Made by a program: the position numbers and the translations under genes. DNA of 12,400 nucleotides from Myxococcales bacterium UBA5297 (GTDB lineage Bacteria > Myxococcota > Myxococcia > Myxococcales > UBA5297). Position 1 is the stretch's first letter. Each line of letters begins with the position of its first letter. The notes below the pieces were generated by a model. It searched no databases, was not told the origin of the DNA, and saw nothing but the letters and a program-made list of their open reading frames with translations. The stretch spans positions 2,907 through 15,306 of the forward strand of contig DHSB01000005.1 of the NCBI GenBank assembly GCA_002408385.1, in the 5' to 3' direction. Positions 6,148 through 12,400 of the stretch are shown piece after piece.

Positions 6148-7695
6148 CTACCCTCGCGACCGCCGCCGCGAGATTTCGCGGAAGGACTTCTGCTTGCCCG
6201 CCCTCGCCGGAATGAGGAGCGCGACGAGGGCTCCGAGCAGCGAGAGGCCGGCAGCAACGCCGAAGGCTGCGGCCAGCGCAGCCATGAGCTCGCGCGAGAC
6301 GAGCGCGGTCACCTCCGCAGAGCCGCCGCGGTGCCCCGCGAACACCATCTGTTGCGCCCCTTCGCTGACCTGCTCGAGCAGGCGCTGCTTCTCGGCGGGA
6401 GCGATGCTCGCGCCCTCGAGCGCGACGCGCAGGCCAGCGAGAAAGCGATTCTCGAAAACGGCCGACATCACCGCGACCCCCAGCACCGCGCCGAACATGC
6501 GGAAGGTGCCGAGGATCCCTGAGGCGTTGCCGAACCGCGTCGGGTCGACGCTGGTCATCACCACGGTCGCGGTCGGCGCGAGCGCCGTGCCCACGCCGAA
6601 TCCGGCGATCGCCAGCGGGGCGAGCAGATCGACGGATTCAACCTGCGGCGTCAGCCCGCCGAGCATGAAGATGCCCGCGGCCGCGATGGCCATGCCCGCG
6701 AAGATAAGCGGGCGACCACCGAGGAAATCGGTCAGGCGCCCCGAGGCTGCGCTCGCGAACATCAGCGCCACGGGCAAGGGGGTGAGCAGCACGCCCGCGG
6801 TCAGCGCGCTGCGCCCGGCCTGCCCCTGGAGAAAGATGGGCACGAGGAACGTGACCCCGACGAAGCCGAAGAAGGAGAGGAAACCATCGAGGCTCGCCGC
6901 GGTGAAAGCGCGGTCGTGGAAGAGGTAGGGCGGGATGAGGGCATTCGAGCGCCCACGCTCGACGAAGAAGAGGAGCACCGCCGACCCCGCCGAGAGCGCG
7001 AAGAGCCCGACGATGACCGGGGAGCCCCACCCCAGCCCCTGGCCTTCGATCACCGCGAAGGTGACCGACGCGGTCAGCACCACGAGGACGGCCATCCCGA
7101 GCCAGTCGAGGCGCCTGTCGACGTTCTCCGCCCGCGACTCGGGGACGACGCGCAGCGCGCCGATGACGGCGGCGATGGCGACCGGCAGGTTGACAAGAAA
7201 GACCCAGCGCCAGCTCGCGAAGCTGACCAGCAGGCCGCCGAGGATGGGCCCCAGCGCCGTGCCCAAGCCCGAGACCGAGCTCCACAATCCGAGCGACAGG
7301 CCGCGCTGACCGGCCGGAAATGCGACCGTCAGCAGCGAAAGCGTCTGAGGGAGCATCACCGCGCCGCCAAGCCCCTGCACTACGCGCGCGCCGATGAGCA
7401 TCGGCAAGTCGGCGGCCAGGGCGCAGGCGAGCGAGCTGAGGGTGAACGCGACGACCCCGGCGAGAAAGAGCCGGCGACGGTCCCAGAGGTCGCCCATGCG
7501 CCCGCCGATGACGAGCGCCACCACGAAGGCGAGGATGTAGCCGTTGACGATCCAGGACGCTTCGGCGAGCCCCCCTCCGAGGTCTTCGATGATGCGAGGG
7601 ATGGCGATGACCACGAGGCTGCGGTCGAGCAGGGCCATGAACAGCGGCAGGTTGACGACCGCCAGGACCCACCACTTGTTGCCTCGCGCCGCCAT
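6148..7695 (-). CDS. DHA2-family (14-TM) MFS drug/proton antiporter
   Basis: A 515-residue major-facilitator exporter of the EmrB/QacA (DHA2) type, expected in the inner membrane and driven by the proton gradient. Motifs in order: a D1-like LDRSLVVIAIP at 23-33 (usual LDxTIVNVALP, here with Arg after the Asp and Val for Asn); motif A GGRMGDLWDRRRLF at 64-77; motif B ARVVQGLGGA at 103-112 with Arg104; and the antiporter motif C GLGTALGPILGGLL at 143-156, which marks efflux rather than uptake. The length and the extracytoplasmic loop near residues 420-475 before the last helix fit 14 segments. The C-terminal tail is basic (KQKSFREISRRRSRG). ATG 7695 has a G-rich upstream stretch (TTGGGGGC). No membrane-fusion partner gene is adjacent in the window. 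Substrate cannot be told from the sequence. Confidence 0.88.
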   Translation of the reverse strand: MAARGNKWWVLAVVNLPLFMALLDRSLVVIAIPRIIEDLGGGLAEASWIVNGYILAFVVALVIGGRMGDLWDRRRLFLAGVVAFTLSSLACALAADLPMLIGARVVQGLGGAVMLPQTLSLLTVAFPAGQRGLSLGLWSSVSGLGTALGPILGGLLVSFASWRWVFLVNLPVAIAAVIGALRVVPESRAENVDRRLDWLGMAVLVVLTASVTFAVIEGQGLGWGSPVIVGLFALSAGSAVLLFFVERGRSNALIPPYLFHDRAFTAASLDGFLSFFGFVGVTFLVPIFLQGQAGRSALTAGVLLTPLPVALMFASAASGRLTDFLGGRPLIFAGMAIAAAGIFMLGGLTPQVESVDLLAPLAIAGFGVGTALAPTATVVMTSVDPTRFGNASGILGTFRMFGAVLGVAVMSAVFENRFLAGLRVALEGASIAPAEKQRLLEQVSEGAQQMVFAGHRGGSAEVTALVSRELMAALAAAFGVAAGLSLLGALVALLIPARAGKQKSFREISRRRSRG

Positions 7696-8134
7696 CGCGC
7701 CCCCAACCCGACAAGTTCCTCATCGGCCGCCGGCCTGGCGCAGCAGACGCCCGGAAGGCGGGCGAGCTCAAGAGGTGTCGGGAAAGCCTCGGCGGCGTTT
7801 CGCGCGAGGCCGGGAGCACCTCCGTCCCCGCGGCCTGCGTGCGCGCATCGAGAAGAGGGGCCCTTCGACTCCCCGCAGCGCGGGCTTCGCCCGGAACCCA
7901 AGCGATCGGTCGCAGGTCGGTAGGGGCGCATGGCAATGCGCCCGTCGACGAATTGGGCACAGGCGCGGCCGATTCGAGGGTTCCCGGCGGGCACGACGGC
8001 CGGCCCTCCGGAATCGTGCTGCCGTGCAACGACTCTCAAGGTCGGTAGTTCCGGGGGAGCGGAAACCGGACCGAGTCGTTCTCGACGCCTCTTCAGAGGC
8101 ACCCGTCGCGCGGCGGCAAGACGCAGCGGCCGCG
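7696..8134. other. Spacer between the kinase and the MFS gene
   Basis: About 440 nt between the end of the kinase gene and the MFS start, both on the - strand. It must hold the MFS-tspO promoter unless transcription reads through, but no clear promoter was recognised. It contains a REP-like palindrome at 7920-7943, a small hairpin CGGGC-TTC-GCCCG at 7881-7893, and a 7-bp inverted repeat, GACGCAG/CTGCGTC, at 8120-8126/8144-8150 that overlaps the kinase stop codon. No supported gene. Confidence 0.55.
7920..7943 (+). repeat. REP-like palindrome with GTAG head
   Basis: GTAG (7920-7923) is followed directly by GGGCGCAT (7924-7931), loop GGCA and the exact complement ATGCGCCC (7936-7943). A GTAG tetranucleotide at the 5' foot of a GC-rich hairpin is the layout of repetitive extragenic palindromes mobilised by RAYT (TnpA-REP) transposases. 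It is intergenic, as REPs usually are. Only one clear copy is seen in the window, so its repetitive nature is inferred. Confidence 0.45.
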
Positions 8135-9697
8135 TCAGGGGCTCTGCGTCAGCTCTTGCTCGGCGGGCGCGACCGGAACGGTGAAGAAGAAGCGGCTGCC
8201 CTTTCCTGGCGTGCTCTCGACCCAGACCCGCCCGCCATGCGCCTCGACCAGGCCCCGGACGATGAAGAGCCCGAGGCCGAAGCCGCGCCGCGCGCTCTCC
8301 TTGGGCTGCCAGTACCTATCGAAGATGTGCGGCAGGATCTCGGGCGAGATTCCCGGCCCGTTGTCCTCGACGACGAACCGCACGCCCTCGACGGCCGGGT
8401 CGGCTCGGACCGAAATCGATCCGCCTTCGGGAGTGAACTTGATGGCGTTGCCCACCAGGTTCGCGAACACCTGCGCGAGACGGTCCGAGTCGGTCCAGAT
8501 CTTCGGAAGATGAGGCGGCAGGTCTATCTCGAGTCGCTGCCTCTTCTGGCCCGCGAGCAGCTCGAGCGGCTCGAGCACGCGGGTGACGACCTGGACCGGC
8601 TCGTGGGCGCGCCTGTCAAGCCGCAACCGCCCGCCCTCGATGCGCGCCATGTCGAGCAGGTTGTTGATGAGCCGCTCCATGCTGCCGACGGTGTTCCTCA
8701 TCTTCGTCAGCAGCTCCCTCGTCTGAGCCTCGCTCTTGGCCGAGTGCCGGGTGACGAGCCGCTCGAGACGCTGAATCTGCAGCACGAAGGCGTTCATCGG
8801 GTTGCGCAGGTCGTGCGAGACGATCGAGATGGTGTCGTCACGCACGCGAATCGCCCGGCGCACGTCCTCGAAGAGCAGCGCGTTCTCGACCGCCAGCGCG
8901 GCGCGCGCGGCGAGGTCCTCGACGAGCCGGACGTCTTCGGCCGAGTAGGTGCGGGTCGACTCGGAGAGGGCGAGCGTCAGCAGCGCCACGACCCGCCCGC
9001 GCGCTTGGATGGGCACGATCATCCAGGCTCGCGCGCCCAGGCCCGCGAGGACGGCGACATCCTCGACCGTCTCCTCGCCCGGTGCGGGGAACCAGTCGGC
9101 TTCGAGGTGCGTCTTGCCGGTGCGCAGCACTCGAGCCAGCCCCAGCTTCCCGGAGCGATCCAGGCTCAGCGGCCCGGTCAGCTCGGCCGCCTTCTCGTCG
9201 AGGTCGGGGTTCCAGTGGGTGGCGGCGACACGCTCGACCTTGTGGCCCTCGACCAAGTCGAGCATGCACCAGTCGGCCAGGTTCGGGACGAGGAGCTGAG
9301 CGAGCTTGGTCAGCGTCTGCCGGCTCTCGCGGGCGTCCTTGAAGAGGGAGGTCGCGGTCTCGTACAGGAACGAAAGCCGGCGCTGTGCCTCTTCGGCCTC
9401 GGCCCGCGCGGCGTGCTCGCGCTCGAGCTGGTGGCCGAGCCTTGCCGGCTCCAGGCGAAACAGCTCGCCACCGCCCACTCCCGCCGGGCCCTCGAGCCTC
9501 TCGCGGACGACTCGATAGAGCCGGCCCTGAAGCTCGAGCTCGCCGGCCGGAGGCTCACGTCCCAGCAATTCGCCGAGGCGGCGTCCCGAAGGGTCGCCCA
9601 CCAGCGCGCCGAAGCCCTCGCTCCAGCGGCAGACGCGGCCCTGGTCGTCGACCTCGCACAGCGCGTCGAGGCGAAGAATGTCGCGAGCGTCGGCCAT
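8135..9697 (-). CDS. Soluble PAS/GAF sensor histidine kinase
   Basis: A 520-residue cytosolic histidine kinase with no membrane segment. Start ATG 9697 is chosen because AGGAGG lies 7 nt upstream; the frame is open further, but that would overlap cheB. Order: a compact PAS-like segment about 6-70 (DALCEVDDQGRVCRWSEGFG), a charged coiled coil about 82-108, a GAF domain about 110-275, a HisKA domain with SIVSHDLRNPMN and phospho-acceptor His295, then the ATPase domain: N box with N413/N417, G1 DNGPGI at 445-450, F box HIFDRYW at 457-463, G2 GFGLGL at 472-477. All catalytic boxes are intact. There is no attached receiver, so it needs a partner. It follows cheB by 50 nt, which suggests it feeds a receiver in that cluster (CheB or the CheA-fused receiver). 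That pairing is inference. Confidence 0.9.
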   Translation of the reverse strand: MADARDILRLDALCEVDDQGRVCRWSEGFGALVGDPSGRRLGELLGREPPAGELELQGRLYRVVRERLEGPAGVGGGELFRLEPARLGHQLEREHAARAEAEEAQRRLSFLYETATSLFKDARESRQTLTKLAQLLVPNLADWCMLDLVEGHKVERVAATHWNPDLDEKAAELTGPLSLDRSGKLGLARVLRTGKTHLEADWFPAPGEETVEDVAVLAGLGARAWMIVPIQARGRVVALLTLALSESTRTYSAEDVRLVEDLAARAALAVENALLFEDVRRAIRVRDDTISIVSHDLRNPMNAFVLQIQRLERLVTRHSAKSEAQTRELLTKMRNTVGSMERLINNLLDMARIEGGRLRLDRRAHEPVQVVTRVLEPLELLAGQKRQRLEIDLPPHLPKIWTDSDRLAQVFANLVGNAIKFTPEGGSISVRADPAVEGVRFVVEDNGPGISPEILPHIFDRYWQPKESARRGFGLGLFIVRGLVEAHGGRVWVESTPGKGSRFFFTVPVAPAEQELTQSP

Positions 9698-9704
9698 GGC
9701 CCCC

Positions 9705-9710
9705 CCTCCT
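9705..9710 (-). promoter_or_regulatory. Kinase ribosome binding site with G7 spacer
   Basis: AGGAGG read on the - strand, 7 nt before ATG 9697, decides the kinase start. Its last two G's begin a run of seven G's (9706-9700), so a slip in that homopolymer would change SD-to-start spacing. Confidence 0.75.
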
Positions 9711-9741
9711 GATGGAACGTTCGTTCGCCTCGGCTTCCATC
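9711..9741 (-). promoter_or_regulatory. Inverted repeat in the cheB-kinase gap
   Basis: GATGGAA (9711-9717) and TTCCATC (9735-9741) are exact complements separated by 17 nt. They sit between the cheB stop (9748) and the kinase Shine-Dalgarno, which it abuts. In RNA it could form a hairpin that separates expression of the two genes by processing or partial termination. As DNA it could be an operator. The palindrome GAACGTTC overlaps the lower arm (9715-9722). Confidence 0.3.
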
Positions 9742-9747
9742 CCTGGT

Positions 9748-10779
9748 TCAACCGAGGTCCTCGAGCCGCTCGGCGACCGCGGGCAGAGGCAACACCTCGT
9801 CGACCACCCCCGCCTCTATCGCAGCGCCGGGCATCCCGAAGACCAGCGAGGTCGCCTCGTCCTGCGCGATGACGAAGCAGCCGGCCTGCCGCGCGACCTT
9901 GAGCCCCTCGGCCCCGTCGCGGCCCGCGCCGCTGAGGATGACCGCCGCGGCAAAGGGGCCGAGCCGCTCGGCGACCGACTTGAAGAGATAGCTGGCCGCG
10001 GGCCGGAACCCTTCGACCGGCGCCTCGTCCGACAGCTCGATCGCCGCACCACCCGCGGCAAGCCCGAGGTGCCTGTCGTCGGGAGCGACGTAGACGGTAG
10101 CGGCGGCGAGCGGCTCGCCCTGCTGCGCGACCTTGATCCGCAGGGGGCTGGCGGAGTCGAGCCACCGCGCGAAGCCCTCGGAGAAGCCGAGCGCGATGTG
10201 CTGGACGAGCAAGATCGCGGGGCGGTAGTCGGCGGGCATCCGCGAGAGGATCTCCTTGAAGGCGGCCGGTCCGCCGGCAGAGCCGGCCATCGCCACGACC
10301 CGGACCTGCACCGCCCCGCGCAGCCTCGGCGGCGCGGGCGAAGGAGCAGGCGCGGCCTCGGGCTGCGCCCGGCGTTGGAACAGCGTCACCTTCGACATCG
10401 CCTTGACCGTGGCGAGCAGGCGCCGCGAGTCCTCCTCGAACCCCGGGGAGCCGGGCCCGCGCGGCTTGGGCAGCGCCGCGAGCGCACCGGCCTGCAAGGC
10501 GCTCATCGCGAAGTCGACCTCCTGCACGTCGAGGCTGGAGACGATGACGATGGGCGTGGGCCGCTCGGCCATGATGCGCCGGGTCGCCTCGAAGCCGTCG
10601 CGGCGGGGCATCAGGATGTCCATGGTCACCAGGTCCGGCTGGAGCCGGCGCGTCAGCTCGACCGCCTCGACCCCGTCGGCGGCCTCGCCGACCACCTCGA
10701 TCTCCGGGTCCGACTCGAGCAGCGCGACCACGAGCTGGCGCGCGGTGGGCAAGTCCTCGGCGACGACGACGCGGATCAT
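9748..10779 (-). CDS. cheB: CheB-type receiver/protein-glutamate methylesterase
   Basis: A 343-residue two-domain CheB, normal for the family. It removes methyl groups from chemoreceptor glutamates (and can deamidate glutamines) when phosphorylated by a CheA. The receiver domain, 1-120, has the acidic pair E8/D9, phospho-acceptor D54 in VTMDILMPRRDG, S81 and K105. A linker rich in Ala/Pro (about 138-155) joins the esterase domain, where the Ser-His-Asp triad is visible as S167 (AGSAGGPAAF), H194 (LVQHIALGFSEGFA) and D288 (LSGAGRDGAEG). The nucleophile motif GSAGG differs from the usual G.STGG, and LSGAG replaces LTGMG, so this is a divergent branch. Its ATG lies 3 nt after the CheA stop and its G-rich ribosome site lies within the CheA 3' end, showing coupled translation. 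Confidence 0.92.
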   Translation of the reverse strand: MIRVVVAEDLPTARQLVVALLESDPEIEVVGEAADGVEAVELTRRLQPDLVTMDILMPRRDGFEATRRIMAERPTPIVIVSSLDVQEVDFAMSALQAGALAALPKPRGPGSPGFEEDSRRLLATVKAMSKVTLFQRRAQPEAAPAPSPAPPRLRGAVQVRVVAMAGSAGGPAAFKEILSRMPADYRPAILLVQHIALGFSEGFARWLDSASPLRIKVAQQGEPLAAATVYVAPDDRHLGLAAGGAAIELSDEAPVEGFRPAASYLFKSVAERLGPFAAAVILSGAGRDGAEGLKVARQAGCFVIAQDEATSLVFGMPGAAIEAGVVDEVLPLPAVAERLEDLG

Positions 10780-10782
10780 CGG

Positions 10783-12400
10783 CTATTCCCCCGGCTCCCC
10801 GAGGAGCTGTTCGATGGTCTCGAGAAGGTTGCGCTGGTCGAAAGTGCTCTTGATCAGGTAGGCGCTCGCGCCGGCTCGAAGGCCACGCAACCTATCATCC
10901 TCGCTCTCGAGGGCAGTCACGAGGACCACGGGCAGCGCCCGATACTGTTCGGAAGCGCGGACCGCCTCGGTCAGCTCGAGCCCGTCCATCGCCGGCATGT
11001 CCACGTCGGCGACGAGCAGGTCGGCCCCTTCGGCCTGAAGCTGGCGCCAGGCCTCGGCGCCGTCGGCCGCGACGCGCACCTCGTAGCCGGCCGTCTCGAG
11101 GATGCTGCGCTCGAGCGTTCGGGTGGTCACCGAGTCGTCGGCCAGCACGATTCGCCGCTTCCTCTTCGGCGCCTCGGCCGGAGAGGAGAGCGCCACCGCG
11201 GCGGGCCCTTCGGCCGCGCTCGCCAGCAGGTCCGGCACCTGGAGGATGAGCGCGAGCTGGCCGCTCGGCAGGGTGGTCGCCCCGGAGAAATGGCGCAGCC
11301 GGCGGATGCGCGCTCCGAGCCCCTTCACCAAGATCTCCTGCTCGGAGAGAGCTCTTTCGATTCCAAAGGCCACCGGCTGATCGGCAGGTCCGGCGATCAC
11401 CAGCGGGGTCGCGCCTTGGCGGCGCGAGGGCGCGCCCAGGCCGAGCAGCCCGGCGAGCGAGGCGACCGGGACCGGCGCGCCCTCGACGAGCAGCGCCTGG
11501 CGCCCCTCGACGAGCCGCAGGTCGGCCGGCCGCGCCGCGAGGAGCCGCTGGATATGGTTGCTCGGGAAGGCGAAGACCTGGCCGCCGGCCTCGACGAGCA
11601 GCGCGCGGATGCTCATCAAGGTGAGCGGCATCCGCAGGACGATGCGCGCTCCTTGCCCGCGCCGCGACTCTACGTCCACCGCGCCCTGCAGCGCCTCGAC
11701 CGCCCGCCGCACCACGTCGAGCCCCACCCCGCGACCGGCGACCTCGGTAATCAGCGGCGCGGTCGTAAACCCGGGGCGGAAGATGAGCCGGGCCACGCCC
11801 GCCTCGTCGACGGGTACCGGGAGGCCCTGCTTGCCCGCGAGCCGGCGGATCCGCTCGACGTCGAGGCCCCGGCCGTCGTCGCCGACGACGACCTCGACCT
11901 GCGCGCCGCGCAGCGTCGCCGACACCTCGACGCGTCCGGTCGGGCTCTTGCCGGCCGCTTCGCGCTCGGCGCTCGGCTCGATACCGTGGGCGACCGCGTT
12001 GCGCACCAGGTGAAGCAGCGGGTCGCGCAAGGCCTCGATGATCGACCGGTCCAGCTCGACCTGTGCGCCGGAGAGCTCGAGCTCGGCCTGCTTGCCCTCG
12101 CCGTGCGTCAGGTCGCGCACGGTGCGCTCGAGGCCGCGGCAGGCCTCGAGGAAGGGCACCATCCGCAAAGCCCGGATCTCGTCGGCCACCGGCTCGATCG
12201 CCTGCGCCACCTGCCGCCTGCTCGCCCCGGCCTCGGCCAACAGCGCCCCGACGCGGCCCTCGAGCTGCCGCAGGCCCTCGTGCTGCTGCCCGAGCAGCTC
12301 GAGCGCCTCGTCGCGCGGCGTGCGCCGCAGGCCGCGCCGCGCGGGCCCCGACTCGCGAAGCAGCCGCGCCAGCAGCTTCTCGGCCGCCGCCCACCCGTCC
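10783..12400 (-). CDS. cheA: CheA-like hybrid kinase with C-terminal receiver (partial, 5' end outside window)
   Basis: The last 538 residues are in the window; the frame stays open to 12400, so the start and the N-terminal Hpt (P1) domain lie beyond. Numbering the visible part from 1: P3 dimerisation helices about 1-115 (EIRALRMVPF at 74-83), CheA-type ATPase with HLVRNAVAHGIE at 130-141, GDDGRGLD at 173-180 and GRGVGLDVV at 222-230, a CheW-like coupling domain about 260-395, an Ala/Pro/Lys linker, then a receiver at about 417-534 with D421/D422, phospho-acceptor D465 (ADVDMPAMDG), T495 and K517. CheA-receiver fusions occur in Wsp, Pil/Chp and Frz-type pathways, not in simple flagellar ones. 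Transcription continues into cheB with a 3-nt gap. Whether P1 has one or several Hpt modules cannot be seen. Confidence 0.92.
   Translation of the reverse strand, partial: DGWAAAEKLLARLLRESGPARRGLRRTPRDEALELLGQQHEGLRQLEGRVGALLAEAGASRRQVAQAIEPVADEIRALRMVPFLEACRGLERTVRDLTHGEGKQAELELSGAQVELDRSIIEALRDPLLHLVRNAVAHGIEPSAEREAAGKSPTGRVEVSATLRGAQVEVVVGDDGRGLDVERIRRLAGKQGLPVPVDEAGVARLIFRPGFTTAPLITEVAGRGVGLDVVRRAVEALQGAVDVESRRGQGARIVLRMPLTLMSIRALLVEAGGQVFAFPSNHIQRLLAARPADLRLVEGRQALLVEGAPVPVASLAGLLGLGAPSRRQGATPLVIAGPADQPVAFGIERALSEQEILVKGLGARIRRLRHFSGATTLPSGQLALILQVPDLLASAAEGPAAVALSSPAEAPKRKRRIVLADDSVTTRTLERSILETAGYEVRVAADGAEAWRQLQAEGADLLVADVDMPAMDGLELTEAVRASEQYRALPVVLVTALESEDDRLRGLRAGASAYLIKSTFDQRNLLETIEQLLGEPGE

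Noticed and set aside
3755..6928. A + strand open frame of about 1,057 codons crossing mgtA, the spacer, tspO and part of the MFS gene
   Set aside because: It spans three well-supported genes in wrong frames and its product is Arg/Ala/Gly-rich. It is a shadow of high GC.
7544..9712. A 722-codon + strand frame antisense to the histidine kinase
   Set aside because: The - strand encodes an intact kinase with all catalytic boxes; the antisense product has no recognisable domain.
9698..10165. N-terminal extension of the kinase frame into cheB
   Set aside because: The extension is Arg/Gly-rich and overlaps the esterase domain of cheB. A clear AGGAGG site supports the start at 9697.
1..12400. tRNA, rRNA, CRISPR arrays, insertion sequences, toxin-antitoxin or phage genes
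   Set aside because: I looked for cloverleaf arms, regularly spaced direct repeats, transposase motifs and terminal inverted repeats and saw none that stand up.

Overview
The window is about 12.4 kb of very GC-rich bacterial DNA. It looks like a chromosomal segment of a Gram-negative organism with a signal-transduction-rich genome. A CheA-receiver hybrid kinase beside a CheB methylesterase and a soluble GAF histidine kinase, plus an exported DUF4142 protein, would fit a deltaproteobacterial/Myxococcota-like or Acidobacteriota-like lineage. That placement is inference from gene content and base composition; no rRNA or other taxonomic marker is present.

Layout. (1) 111-761, + strand: a secreted DUF4142-family protein. 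(2) 762-1727: almost 1 kb without an intact gene. It holds a near-perfect 32-bp palindrome, a short decayed histidine-kinase C-terminus on the - strand, a 7-bp tandem repeat and a 9-bp-stem hairpin. (3) 1728-5225, + strand: a tight two-gene operon of a UPF0104/flippase-like membrane protein and an MgtA-type Mg2+ P-type ATPase, 3 nt apart. (4) 5226-5623: convergent spacer with a GAAA-loop stem-loop just after mgtA. (5) 7695-5624, - strand: a DHA2-type 14-TM MFS efflux transporter followed 41 nt later by a TspO/MBR tryptophan-rich sensor. (6) 7696-8134: spacer containing a GTAG-headed REP-like palindrome. (7) 12400-8135, - strand: the 3' part of a CheA-like kinase fused to a receiver domain (cut by the window edge), a complete CheB, and a soluble PAS/GAF histidine kinase, apparently one operon.

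How the genes may work together. The CheA-REC/CheB/kinase set is the output and adaptation end of a chemosensory pathway. The gene order CheA-REC then CheB resembles Wsp-like or other alternative-function chemosensory clusters rather than a plain flagellar one. The receptor, CheW and CheR genes, if present, would lie beyond 12400. The MgtA operon has no room for a leader immediately before mgtA, so any Mg2+ control should act upstream of the UPF0104 gene. MFS and TspO look co-transcribed.

I did not find a clearly new defence, mobile or RNA-based system. The items most worth following up are the chemosensory gene set with its extra kinase, the REP-like element, the kinase relic with its surrounding palindromes, and the UPF0104-mgtA pairing. 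Several very long open frames (for example one of about 1,060 codons antisense to mgtA) are by-products of high GC and are not annotated.
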